From: Myxococcus fulvus | GTDB taxonomy: Bacteria; Myxococcota; Myxococcia; Myxococcales; Myxococcaceae | Assembly (NCBI RefSeq): GCF_900111765.1 | Contig: NZ_FOIB01000009.1 | Span: forward strand, 62,001 to 126,000 | Length of the DNA stretch: 64,000 nucleotides | Reading direction: 5' to 3' | Shown: piece by piece, positions 10,034 to 18,409 of the stretch | Layout: the number at the start of each line of letters is the position of its first letter | Position numbering within the stretch: the stretch's first letter is position 1 | The notes under the pieces: generated by a model | Seen by the model: the letters and a program-made list of their open reading frames with translations, nothing else | What the model was told of the DNA's origin: nothing | Database searches by the model: none | Translations under genes and position numbers: made by a program

Positions 10034-10555
10034 TCAGGTCCCCGCCAGCGTGACGTCGGGGAACAGCAGGCGGCGCTGGGCGCCCTGCTCCTCGCGGATG
10101 GCGTCCATCGTCTGGATGAGCGCATCGTAGGGGATGTCCGCGTCCGCGCCGACGATGACCTTGGTCTCCTTGGGGAACTCCGACTTGATCTTCACCATCC
10201 ACGCGTTGAGCGCGGCGTAGTCGAAGTCGCCGTCCGCGCGGGTGGGCACCGTGGGCGCCCCGGCCTCGCCGAGGATGGCGTTCTCGCTGCTGACGAAGTG
10301 GCCCTTGCGCGAGATGAGCACCGACAACGTCAGCTTCGGCTCGTCGCTCGCCGACTCCTGCGTCATGCCCGCCGACGGGGGGCCGTACGCCGGCGCGCTC
10401 ACGTTCAGGATGCCGAACGAGGCCAGGCCGGTGATCGACAGCAGCATGAAGATGATGAGGTTCATGAGGATGTCGAGGTACGGGACGACGTTCAGCTCGC
10501 CCGACTCCTCTTCCTCGCGGACCTTCAGCTTTCGGCGGGAGTAGTAGAACGCCAT
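10034..10555 (-). CDS. ExbD/TolR-family motor protein (first TolR of the operon)
   Basis: This 173-residue protein has the TolR layout: a short basic/acidic cytoplasmic start (MAFYYSRRKLKVREEEES), a transmembrane helix with VVPYLDILMNLIIFMLLSI, and a periplasmic domain. Asp28 in that helix matches the conserved TolR/ExbD proton-carrying residue. The ATG at 10555 is chosen because the conserved sequence starts there. The open frame continues upstream only by reading through the tolQ gene in another phase. It lies 20 bases after the TolQ stop and 3 bases before the next TolR start. Two different TolR subunits with one TolQ resembles the arrangement of the myxococcal gliding motor aglRQS, but that identity is not shown here. 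Confidence 0.9.
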   Translation of the reverse strand: MAFYYSRRKLKVREEEESGELNVVPYLDILMNLIIFMLLSITGLASFGILNVSAPAYGPPSAGMTQESASDEPKLTLSVLISRKGHFVSSENAILGEAGAPTVPTRADGDFDYAALNAWMVKIKSEFPKETKVIVGADADIPYDALIQTMDAIREEQGAQRRLLFPDVTLAGT

Positions 10556-10575
10556 GGACGCGCGCTCCGGCCGCG

Positions 10576-11316
10576 CTACGACGCGCGAGCCTCGAGCTCC
10601 GTGGCCGCCGGGTCCGCGGCGCCGCGCCTGGACAGCAGGTTCTCCAGCTTCAGCGCGTGCAGCTCCAGGCTCTCCACCATGCCCTTGGCGTACGACGTGA
10701 GGAACAGGTGGAAGACGATGCACAGCACCGCGATGGAGAGCGCGAAGGCCGTGTTGTTCATCGCCTTGGAGATGCCCTCCGACAGGAGCACCTGCTTCTG
10801 CTCCGCCGGCACGTTGCCCAGCGCCTGGAACGTCCCGATGAGGCCGAAGATGGTGCCCACCAGGCCCACCAGCGTGGCGATGTTCGCCAGGGACCACAGC
10901 CAGGGGATGCGCTTGGTCACATGCGGGCTGTACTCGACGATGGCCTCTTCGACGCCCTTGGCCACCTCGATCTCACCCCGGTTCGCGTTCACCAGCCCCG
11001 CGCGGATGACCTTCGCCAGGGGCGCGTTGGGCGCCATGGCGCAGACCTTCACCGCCCGGTCCAGGTTGCCGCTGCGCACCAGCTTGGAGATCTGCTCCAT
11101 GAAGGGCGCGGGGTTCAGGTTGTAGCGGAACACCAGCGTGACGATGCGCTCGGTGGCCACCGCCAGCGCGCACGCCAGCCAGAACAGGTTCACGAACATG
11201 AACGGACCGCCATCCTTGAAGAACTTGATGACGGAGTCCGTGACGCCCAGCTTACCGGCGTCCGCGGCCGCGAGGCTCGCGTTGACCAGCCACTCGCTGA
11301 CCACCGAGGAAATCAT
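10576..11316 (-). CDS. TolQ/ExbB/MotA-family proton channel protein
   Basis: This 246-residue inner-membrane protein has three hydrophobic helices at about residues 38-58 (FMFVNLFWLACALAVATERI), 143-165 (LWSLANIATLVGLVGTIFGL) and 190-212 (NTAFALSIAVLCIVFHLFL), with a cytoplasmic loop between the first two. The GLVGTIFGLIGTF signature is typical of the MotA/TolQ/ExbB family. It is the first gene of a three-gene operon with two TolR proteins, and a strong promoter lies directly upstream with its -10 only 7 bases before the ATG. By family it forms the stator ring. The force-receiving partner is not encoded nearby. Confidence 0.92.
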   Translation of the reverse strand: MISSVVSEWLVNASLAAADAGKLGVTDSVIKFFKDGGPFMFVNLFWLACALAVATERIVTLVFRYNLNPAPFMEQISKLVRSGNLDRAVKVCAMAPNAPLAKVIRAGLVNANRGEIEVAKGVEEAIVEYSPHVTKRIPWLWSLANIATLVGLVGTIFGLIGTFQALGNVPAEQKQVLLSEGISKAMNNTAFALSIAVLCIVFHLFLTSYAKGMVESLELHALKLENLLSRRGAADPAATELEARAS

Positions 11317-11323
11317 TGGCCGG

Positions 11324-11353
11324 GTTGTAGGGCGGGCCCGCCGAAGCTGTCAA
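11324..11353 (-). promoter_or_regulatory. Promoter of the TolQ-TolR-TolR operon
   Basis: On the minus strand TTGACA (11348-11353) and TACAAC (11324-11329) are 18 bases apart, a good sigma-70-type match. The tolQ ATG begins 7 bases after the -10, so the predicted transcript starts at or almost at the start codon and has little or no leader. Confidence 0.7.
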
Positions 11354-11391
11354 GCCACGGACGGGCCAGCCCCCTGTAAACACTTGGGTTT

Positions 11392-13968
11392 TCAGGCAGC
11401 CGAGCTGGTCCCCGGGTCCGTGGGGACGCCCGGCTGCTCCGCGACCTCCCGCCGGTAGTCGCACTCCTTGTTGGGGCAGGAGATGTACGCCCCGTCCCGC
11501 TTGGAGAACTTCTGCAGCAGGTACGGCGACGCGCACTGGGGGCAGGACTCGGCGAGCGGCCTGTCCCACGCGGCGAAGCGGCAGTCCGGGTAGCGGTTGC
11601 AGCCGAAGAAGATCTTCCCCCGGCCGCTGCGGCGCTCCGTCAGGTAGCCCTGCTTGCACTCCGGGCAGTTGACGCCGATGGAGATGGGCTTGGACGTCTT
11701 GCAGTCCGGGTAGCCCGAGCACGCCATGAAGCGCCCGAAGCGGCCGCGCTTGATGACCATGGGCTTGCCGCACTTCTCGCACAGCTCGTCCGTCGTCTCC
11801 TCCTCGACGATGACGATCTTCCCCTCGGCGTCCCGCTTGAAGTCCTTGGTGTTCTTGCAGTCGGGGTAGTTCGAACAGGCGAGGAAGTGCCCCATCTTTC
11901 CGAACTTGATGACGAAGGGGTTGCCGCACTTCTCACAGGCGATGTCGGTCTTGATCTCCTCGCGCTTGACGTCGCGCATCTCCGCCTTCGCCTTCTCGAG
12001 CGTGTCCTTGAAGGGCCCGTAGAAGTCGCGCAGCACCGACACCCACTTGGCGCCGCCCTCGGAGATCTGGTCGAGCTTCTCCTCCATCGTCGCCGTGAAG
12101 GTGACGTCCAGTTCGTGAGGGAAGTGCTTGACGAGCATCTCGTTCGTCATCTGCCCCAGGTCCGTGGGCCGGAAGCGGCTCTCCAGCTTCTCCACGTACT
12201 TCTTGTCCTGGATGGTGGAGAGGATGGCCGCGTACGTGGACGGTCGTCCAATGCCCTTCTCCTCCAGCTCCTTCACCAGCGTGGCCTCGCTGAAGCGCGG
12301 GGGCGGCTGGGTGAAGTGCTGCTCGTGCAGGAGCTTCTGCAGGCCCAGCTTGTCGCCGTCGTTGAGCACCGGCAGGTCGCCCACGGCGTCGGCGCCCTCG
12401 GCGCCCTCCTCGCCCGCGGCCTTGGCCTTCTCCTTCTCCGACTCCTCCTCCGGCGTCAGGCCCGCGCCGTACACCGCGAGGTAGCCGGGGAACTTCAGCG
12501 TGCTGCCGGAGGCGCGGAACGTGGCCCGGCCCGCGGCGATGTCCGCGCTCGTCTGGTCGTACACGGCGGGCTTCATCTGGCACGCCACGAAGCGGTTCCA
12601 GATGAGCTCGTAGAGCCGGAACATGTCCTGCTCGTCCATGGCGTCGAAGAACGGACGCACCCGCTCCGGCGGGTACTCCAGCGACGTGGGGCGGATGGCC
12701 TCGTGGGCGTCCTGCGCGCTCTTGCGCGACTTGTAGACCACCGGCTCCTCGGGCAGGTACTCCGCGCCGTACTTCGTGCCGATCATCTCCCGCACCTGCT
12801 TCACGGCGTCGTCGGACAGACGCGTGGAGTCCGTGCGCATGTACGTGATGAGCGCCGTCTGGCCCTCCTCGCCGAGGGGCACGCCCTCGTAGAGCTTCTG
12901 GGCCAGCGTCATCGTCTTCTTCGCGGTGAAGGACAGCCGGTTGGCCGCCTCCTGCTGCAGCTTGGACGTGATGAAGGGCGCGGGCGCGTTGCGGCGGCGC
13001 TCACGGCGGTCCACCTTGGCCACGCTGAAGGCGGCGCCCTGCAGCTCGGAGACGAGCGCCTCCGTGTTGACGCGGTCCTTCAGCTCCACCTTCTTGCCGT
13101 CCACCTTGGACAGCTTGGCCTTGAACGGCGGCGGGCCGGACGGGCCCTCCAAGAGCGCGTCCAGCGTCCAGTACTCCTCGGGGACGAAGGCCTTGATCTC
13201 CGCCTCGCGCTCCACGATGAGCCGCACCGCCACCGACTGCACGCGGCCGGCGGACAGGCCCCGGCGGATCTTCTGCCAGAGCAGCGGGGAGATCTGATAG
13301 CCCACCAGACGGTCCAGGATGCGGCGCGTCTGCTGCGAGTCGTAGTTGTCCTGGTTCAGCTCACGCGGCTGGGCGATGGCTTCCTGGATGGCCTTCTTGG
13401 TGATTTCGTTGAAGGTCACCCGCATCGCGTCCGGGTGCGCCAGCTCTTCCTTGATGTGCCACGCAATGGCCTCGCCCTCGCGGTCGGGGTCCGTGGCCAG
13501 GAAGACCTTGTCGGCGGACTTCGCCATCTTCTTCAGCTCGTTGAGCACCTTCTCCTTGCCCTTGATGACCTCGTACTCGGGCTGGAAGTCGTGCTCCACG
13601 TCGACGCCGATCTTGCTCTTGGGCAGGTCCTTCACGTGCCCCACGGACGCCTTCACCGTGTAGCCGGAGCCCAGGTACTTCTTGATGGTCTTCGCCTTCG
13701 CGGGCGACTCCACGACGACCAGGTAGTGCGGCCCCTTGCCGCGCGGCGTGGCCTCCTCCTCGGCGTCCGCCTCCACGGAGGGCAGCTCGTCGTCACCCTT
13801 CTTCGTCGCGCGCCGGCGGGCAGCGGTCTTCTTCGCCGCGGTCTTCTTCGCCGCGGCCTTCTTGGCCGCAGGCTTCTTCTTGGCGGCGGTGCGACCGGTC
13901 GCCTTGCCGGGCGCCTTCTCCTCGGTCGCCTCGGTCTCTTCCGCCTTCTTCTTCGTCCGCGTGGCCAT
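11392..13968 (-). CDS. topA: DNA topoisomerase I
   Basis: This 858-residue type IA topoisomerase relaxes negatively supercoiled DNA. After an Ala/Lys-rich, histone-tail-like N-terminal extension (about residues 1-75) comes the Toprim domain (YLVVVESPAKAKTIKKYLG), then the core with active-site Tyr376 in ITYMRTDSTR. The C-terminus has four zinc-ribbon modules, three with the full C-x2-C ... CSNYPDC-type pattern and a last one ending in CPNKEC. The ATG at 13968 follows a TAGGAGAG site, and the gene lies 11 bases after the dprA stop, so it is probably co-transcribed with dprA. The basic tail is longer than in E. coli TopA. Confidence 0.96.
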   Translation of the reverse strand: MATRTKKKAEETEATEEKAPGKATGRTAAKKKPAAKKAAAKKTAAKKTAARRRATKKGDDELPSVEADAEEEATPRGKGPHYLVVVESPAKAKTIKKYLGSGYTVKASVGHVKDLPKSKIGVDVEHDFQPEYEVIKGKEKVLNELKKMAKSADKVFLATDPDREGEAIAWHIKEELAHPDAMRVTFNEITKKAIQEAIAQPRELNQDNYDSQQTRRILDRLVGYQISPLLWQKIRRGLSAGRVQSVAVRLIVEREAEIKAFVPEEYWTLDALLEGPSGPPPFKAKLSKVDGKKVELKDRVNTEALVSELQGAAFSVAKVDRRERRRNAPAPFITSKLQQEAANRLSFTAKKTMTLAQKLYEGVPLGEEGQTALITYMRTDSTRLSDDAVKQVREMIGTKYGAEYLPEEPVVYKSRKSAQDAHEAIRPTSLEYPPERVRPFFDAMDEQDMFRLYELIWNRFVACQMKPAVYDQTSADIAAGRATFRASGSTLKFPGYLAVYGAGLTPEEESEKEKAKAAGEEGAEGADAVGDLPVLNDGDKLGLQKLLHEQHFTQPPPRFSEATLVKELEEKGIGRPSTYAAILSTIQDKKYVEKLESRFRPTDLGQMTNEMLVKHFPHELDVTFTATMEEKLDQISEGGAKWVSVLRDFYGPFKDTLEKAKAEMRDVKREEIKTDIACEKCGNPFVIKFGKMGHFLACSNYPDCKNTKDFKRDAEGKIVIVEEETTDELCEKCGKPMVIKRGRFGRFMACSGYPDCKTSKPISIGVNCPECKQGYLTERRSGRGKIFFGCNRYPDCRFAAWDRPLAESCPQCASPYLLQKFSKRDGAYISCPNKECDYRREVAEQPGVPTDPGTSSAA

Positions 13969-13979
13969 GACTCTCCTAC

Positions 13980-15101
13980 CTAGAGCTTCTCGTACAACCT
14001 GCCCGGGTGCTGGAGGACCAGCCCCGTCATCTCCAGCTCCACCAGCGCGCTCACCAGCGCGGCCGGCGTGAGGGTGCTCCCGGTCAGCACCTCGTCGAAC
14101 GTCCGGGGAATCCGGTCCAACACCGCATAGGCCCCGCGTGCTTCCGCGGAGAGCCGGGCCCATGAATCCTCCCTGCCCGGCGCCACCATCCACCCAGGGT
14201 CAACACCCACCGCCCGCCAGACGTCCTTCACGTCCAGGCACGCGCTCGCGTGGCCCTCTCGCAACAGCGCGTTGCAGCCCGCCGCCCCCTCCTGCCGCAC
14301 GTCCCCGGGCATCGCGAGGACGGGCCGTCCCTGCGCCCGCCCCGCCCGGGCCGTGTACAGGCTCCCCGACTCCGCCCCCGCCCTCACCACCAGGACCGCA
14401 TCCGATGCGCCGGAGATGAGGCGGTTGCGCCGGGGGAACGTCGTGGTGCTCGCCCGGACACCAGGCGGCAGCTCGCTGAAGAACACCCCGCCCCGCTCCA
14501 GGAAGTGGGGCAGCAGGCGGGCCTGCGCCGGGTCCAACGCGTCCAGCGCCGACCCCAGGAACGCCCAGGTCTCTCCCCTCGCATCCAGCGCGCCCCAATG
14601 GCACGCGCGGTCCACGCCCGCCGCCGCTCCGGAGACCACCCCCACCCCACCCTCGGCCACCTGCCGGGCCAGCGAGCGGGCGAACGGCAGGAAGCCCTGA
14701 TCCGGACGCCGGCTGCCCACCATCGCCACCCGTCGGCGCGGGGGACCCGGCTGGCCTCGGAAGAACAGCAGCGGCGGCGCGTCCTCGACGTCCCGCAGCC
14801 GCTCCGGGTAGGCCCGCTCATCCGCGAACGCCACCCGCGTCCCGCTCCTCCGACACTGCTCCAGGAGCCGCTCCGCCAGGGCTGGCAGCCCCGCCACCGC
14901 CGCCAGCTTCTGGCGGACCTGTGGGGAAACCGGCGCGTCGGACACCCAGTCCCGTACAGGAGTCGAGGCCAGGGGGGCGAGGCGGCCATCAGCGAACGCG
15001 CGCAGGGCGACCAGCGTCCTCGGCCCCAGGCCGGGAACGGCCCAGAGCGCCAGGCATGCCTGCTGCTCCGCCGTGAGGCTGTCCGTCTCTGCGTCCGCCA
15101 T
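13980..15101 (-). CDS. dprA: DprA, DNA-processing protein
   Basis: This 373-residue protein loads RecA on incoming single-stranded DNA during natural transformation. An N-terminal SAM-like region contains the helix-hairpin PGLGPRTL. The Rossmann-like DprA core starts with AMVGSRRPDQG and has VSGAAAGVDRACHWGAL, FFSELPPGV and the FPRRNRLISG motif. A winged-helix region closes the protein (VLDRIPRTFDEVLTGSTLTPAALV...LEMTGLVLQHPG). The ATG at 15101 is chosen because the SAM-like domain begins just after it and a GGAGCGGGGG site lies upstream. An upstream in-frame reading to 15188 crosses a TATATA promoter-like site and is unlikely. It precedes topA by 11 bases. Confidence 0.95.
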   Translation of the reverse strand: MADAETDSLTAEQQACLALWAVPGLGPRTLVALRAFADGRLAPLASTPVRDWVSDAPVSPQVRQKLAAVAGLPALAERLLEQCRRSGTRVAFADERAYPERLRDVEDAPPLLFFRGQPGPPRRRVAMVGSRRPDQGFLPFARSLARQVAEGGVGVVSGAAAGVDRACHWGALDARGETWAFLGSALDALDPAQARLLPHFLERGGVFFSELPPGVRASTTTFPRRNRLISGASDAVLVVRAGAESGSLYTARAGRAQGRPVLAMPGDVRQEGAAGCNALLREGHASACLDVKDVWRAVGVDPGWMVAPGREDSWARLSAEARGAYAVLDRIPRTFDEVLTGSTLTPAALVSALVELEMTGLVLQHPGRLYEKL

Positions 15102-15236
15102 ACCGACCCCCGCTCCAGACCCACCTATATAGAAGATGGGTCCCCTGGGAGGGGCGCGACACATAAACACCGGGCCGCCACCGGTCAAGCACTCAACCCC
15201 TCCGGCGTGGAGGGGGATGCACTTTTCCTGCCGGAC

Positions 15237-16469
15237 TCAGCGGCTGGCGCTGGGCGCCGGCGCCGCGCCGCTCGGACGCATGAGCGCGCGATCTCCCGTG
15301 GAGACCTCTTCCAGGGAGTTCATCATCAGGCAGTTGTTGGTGCGCTCCTTCACCTCGGTCACCATGCACGTGCCGATGCGCTCCCAGGGCAGCGCCTTGT
15401 CCGCCTCCGACTGGGCCGGCTTCACCTTCTTGCCCAGCACCGCGCGCGCCGGATCTCCCTGGCGCAGGATGACGAAGGTGTTGCCCAGCTGCACGCCGTC
15501 CGCGCTGCCCTTGTCCAGGACGATGGTGTTGTGCTCGCCCAGGAGCGTCAGGTACGGCACCAGCGAGGTGATGACCGTGGCGTTGAGGTCCTTGGAGTTC
15601 GTGTTCGGACGCGGGGCCACGCGCTCCGTCAGCTTCTCGCCGTAGGGGCCCACCAGGAAGCCACGCTCGATGCCGTCCCACGTGTCGACGATCTGCGCCG
15701 TCACCAGGCCCTTGTCCACGCGCACCACGCGCAGCGTGCCCGCGAAGTCCGTCAGGTAGCCCAGCTTGGCGCCCGTGCGCGGGTGGTGCACCGCCTGCGT
15801 GGTGTGGAAGACGACGTAGCGGTCGCCCACCTTCGCGTCCGCCTTGCGCTTGAAGCGCACGTAGACGTTGTCGGGGAAGGACAGCATGTGCGCGCCGTTG
15901 GGCGAGCCCTCGATGCGGCCCGCCTCGTCCAGCTCACGCGGCGTCACGAAGCCCTGCGTCGTCACGGGGCGCGACGAGGACACGTCGTAGCCGATCTTCC
16001 CCGTCACGGTGACGGTGTTGTCGGCGAACTCCGTGGGCGCGACCACGTCCCCCGGGTCCTGCTCGGTCTCCACGCGCTGGGGGACCTCCTCGCCCGAGCC
16101 GAAGAAGCGCACCTGGTTGCCCGGGTAGATCCAATGCGGGTTGGCGATCTCCGGGTTGTAGGACCAGACCTTCGGCCAGTACCAGGGGCTGTCCAGGTAG
16201 CGCTGGGACAAATCCCACAGGGTGTCACCCTCCTGCACCGTGTGGACGGTGCCCGGCGCGCTCTCGCGGCCCTTGGGCGCGCCCGGGGGCAGCTGCACGG
16301 TGGTGCCGCCGGAGGGAGGCTCGGGGGCCTCGTCCATGACCTCGGCGCCTTCAGTCTCTCCGCCAGCCTCCGTGTCGTCCTGCTCGCCACCCTCCTGCTG
16401 CGCGAGCGCGCTCCAAGCGGGGGCGACGGCGAGGCTCAACATCAGCGAGGTGAGGATCCGGGAGCGCAT
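15237..16469 (-). CDS. Secreted LysM-domain protein, function unknown
   Basis: This 410-residue exported protein has a Sec signal peptide at residues 1-24 (ends AWSALA-QQ), an acidic Glu/Asp-rich linker (about 25-70), and one LysM domain at about 75-122 (HTVQEGDTLWDLSQRYLDSP...PGNQVRFF), predicted to bind peptidoglycan. The C-terminal 280 residues have no recognised fold but are rich in beta-type sequence (VRFKRKADAKVGDRYVVFHT). The ATG follows an AAGGAAG site. It lies 26 bases downstream of the CpoB-like lipoprotein gene and is probably co-transcribed with it, so an envelope or cell-wall role for the pair is inferred. Confidence 0.85.
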   Translation of the reverse strand: MRSRILTSLMLSLAVAPAWSALAQQEGGEQDDTEAGGETEGAEVMDEAPEPPSGGTTVQLPPGAPKGRESAPGTVHTVQEGDTLWDLSQRYLDSPWYWPKVWSYNPEIANPHWIYPGNQVRFFGSGEEVPQRVETEQDPGDVVAPTEFADNTVTVTGKIGYDVSSSRPVTTQGFVTPRELDEAGRIEGSPNGAHMLSFPDNVYVRFKRKADAKVGDRYVVFHTTQAVHHPRTGAKLGYLTDFAGTLRVVRVDKGLVTAQIVDTWDGIERGFLVGPYGEKLTERVAPRPNTNSKDLNATVITSLVPYLTLLGEHNTIVLDKGSADGVQLGNTFVILRQGDPARAVLGKKVKPAQSEADKALPWERIGTCMVTEVKERTNNCLMMNSLEEVSTGDRALMRPSGAAPAPSASR

Positions 16470-16495
16470 CGCACGACTTCCTTTCGATGAAGACT

Positions 16496-17368
16496 TCACT
16501 GCGAGAGCGCGGCGAGCCGCTGCTCCGCCTGCGTGGCGGCGGCCGTCCCCGGGAACTGGGTGACGACGCGCGTGTAGAGAGCCCGGGCATCCGCGGCCTG
16601 GTTGAGCCGCACCCGACACTCGGCGAGCCGGAGCATGCCGTCCAACACGGCGTCTCCGGCGGGATACGTGGCGATCAGCCGCTCGAACGTGCTGGCGGCG
16701 TCCTTGAAGTCGTTGAGCCCCATCTGCCCCAGCCCGCTGAAGTACAGCGCGTTGTCCGCGCGCGGGTGGCGGGGGTTCTCCTCGGAGAAGGTGCGCAGGC
16801 GCTGCACGCCCCCCTCCACGTTGCCGGTGCGCAGCATGGACACGTACTTCTCGTAGTCCGCGTCGAGCACGTCCGGGTCCGGCTGGTCCGCGGGGTCCTC
16901 GCCCCGCGTGCTCACCATGGTGGCGCCGCCCGGGGAGGAGATGGCGGCCACGGGCGCGGAGTCCTCGCCCACCGGGCTGATGAACATCTCCATCTGCTCG
17001 GAGTCCGGCTCCACCACCGCCACCTGCGTGTTGAGCTTGGGCGCGGGCTCGAAGCGCGGCTTGAGCTTCACCACGGACAGCTCCGGCGTGGACATCAGCG
17101 CCCCACCCGACTCCACCGCGGTGACGGGCACCGTCGCGGAGGGCGCGGTCCGGGCGGCGCTGGGGGACGTGCGCGCGCGGTCCACGGCGGCATGGGCCTC
17201 CAGGCGCTCCAACCGCTCCACCAGCCGGGACTGCGACTCACGCAGCGCGCGCACCTCGGCCGTCAGCGCCCCGACGTCCGCCTGGGAGGCGGCGTTGTTG
17301 GCACAGGCGCACAGCGCGCACAGCGGCGCGGCGACGAGCAGGCGGAAGATGACGGAGCGCGCGAGCAC
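16496..17368 (-). CDS. CpoB/YbgF-like TPR lipoprotein
   Basis: This protein of about 290 residues has a lipoprotein signal (VLARSVIFRLLVAAPLCALCAC, lipidated Cys22), a coiled coil near residues 30-60 (VRALRESQSRLVERLERLEA), a Pro/Ser-rich linker, and C-terminal tetratricopeptide-like repeats (about residues 175-285) with NALYFSGLGQMGLNDFKDAASTFERL and LYTRVVTQFPG. This coiled coil plus TPR layout matches CpoB, which links the Tol-Pal system to cell-wall synthesis, but pal, tolA and tolB are not adjacent. The start is uncertain. GTG at 17368 gives the best signal peptide and has a GAGG site, while longer readings reach 17431. Confidence 0.8.
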   Translation of the reverse strand: MLARSVIFRLLVAAPLCALCACANNAASQADVGALTAEVRALRESQSRLVERLERLEAHAAVDRARTSPSAARTAPSATVPVTAVESGGALMSTPELSVVKLKPRFEPAPKLNTQVAVVEPDSEQMEMFISPVGEDSAPVAAISSPGGATMVSTRGEDPADQPDPDVLDADYEKYVSMLRTGNVEGGVQRLRTFSEENPRHPRADNALYFSGLGQMGLNDFKDAASTFERLIATYPAGDAVLDGMLRLAECRVRLNQAADARALYTRVVTQFPGTAAATQAEQRLAALSQ

Positions 17369-17452
17369 GGGCCTCGATGGACGCAGGGGAATTCCCCCGC
17401 GAGGATAGGAAGGCACGTCCAAGAGCGTCAAGAAAACGGCCGGAAGCCGCCC

Positions 17453-18217
17453 CTAGAACCGGTTCACCACCAGGTTCAGGTGCCGCCCGGTGCGCCCCGC
17501 GTCACGGCGGTGGGAGAAGAACCGCGAGGGCTCACACGCGGTACAGGCCTGTAGCACGTCCACGTGCTCCGGCCGCAGCCCCGCGCCCACCAGCGTCATC
17601 CGCACCGCCCGGCTCAGGTCCAACCGGACGCGCCCGGACGGCTCCACCTCCACGACGTCCGCGCCGAAGCGCTGGGTGAAGCGCTGCCCCAACTCCTCCG
17701 ACACCTCGTAGCAGCAGCGCTGGATGGAGGGCCCCACCGCCGCGAGCAACCGCTCTGGCCGGGCCCCACGCGCCACCAGCGTCTCCACGGCGCGCGCGCT
17801 GATGACCAGGTCCGTCCCCTTCCACCCAGAGTGGATCGCCGCCACGCGCCGCCCGTCCGGGTCCACCAACACCACCGGCACACAGTCCGCCGTGCCCACC
17901 GCCACCCAGGTGCCGGGGACTTCCGTCCACAGCGCGTCCGCCTCGCCCTCCACCGGCCGCAGCGCTTCGTCCACCTGCTCGACGCGCGCCTCCAGCACCA
18001 CGTCGCCATGCACTTGTGACACGCGGGACAGCGCGCCCAGCGGCGCTCCCGCCGCGCCCGCGAGCCGGCGCAGGTTCTCCTCCACCTTCTCCCGCGCGTC
18101 TCCCGTGGAGAAGCCCAGGTTCAGCGAGGCGAACGGGCCCTCGGACACCCCACCCGCGCGCGTCGCGAAGCCGTGAGGGACTGGGAGCAGTCGGGACGTC
18201 AGCAACTCAATCGACAT
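17453..18217 (-). CDS. pgeF: PgeF/YfiH-family multicopper-like protein
   Basis: This 254-residue protein belongs to the YfiH/LACC1 family (formerly 'laccase domain' or 'polyphenol oxidase'), whose members act on purine nucleosides and, in E. coli, edit wrongly made peptidoglycan precursors. The metal/active-site signature is visible as SQVHGDVV, then VGTADCVPVVLVD, AIHSGWKGT, VGPSIQRCCYEV and ACTACEPSRFFSHRRD with RTGRH. Length matches the family. The ATG at 18217 follows a GAGG site. It is followed downstream on the same strand by the CpoB-like gene, 84 bases away. Confidence 0.93.
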   Translation of the reverse strand: MSIELLTSRLLPVPHGFATRAGGVSEGPFASLNLGFSTGDAREKVEENLRRLAGAAGAPLGALSRVSQVHGDVVLEARVEQVDEALRPVEGEADALWTEVPGTWVAVGTADCVPVVLVDPDGRRVAAIHSGWKGTDLVISARAVETLVARGARPERLLAAVGPSIQRCCYEVSEELGQRFTQRFGADVVEVEPSGRVRLDLSRAVRMTLVGAGLRPEHVDVLQACTACEPSRFFSHRRDAGRTGRHLNLVVNRF

Positions 18218-18322
18218 GGGGAAGCCTCTTCTAACCTCCCCTCCCCGCGCGACGCACGCGGACGTCGGCTCGCGCCAGCCGGTTGCGCCAACGGAATGAT
18301 AAATTTCCGATGGAAGTACGTT

Positions 18323-18351
18323 TGACAGTCCGCGTCAGCCCATTGACAATT
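18323..18351 (+). promoter_or_regulatory. Candidate promoter of the heme-GGDEF gene
   Basis: TTGACA (18323-18328) and GACAAT (18346-18351) are 17 bases apart. The predicted start of transcription is about 50 bases before the ATG. A second TTGACA (18344-18349) overlaps the -10 but has no good partner. Confidence 0.5.
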
Positions 18352-18409
18352 CCGCGGACTCTTCGTGAAACGAGTGTCGTCTTTTCGAACGAAGTGACGC
18401 GAACGCGCC

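Noticed and set aside
13790-13920. A/K-rich DNA repeats at the 5' end of topA as a mobile or satellite element
   Set aside because: They encode a basic Ala-Lys tail common in high-GC bacterial DNA-binding proteins.
11887-13983. A 698-codon open frame antisense to topA
   Set aside because: It is composition-biased (Leu/Arg/Val/His), with no domain, and lies fully over the well-supported topA.
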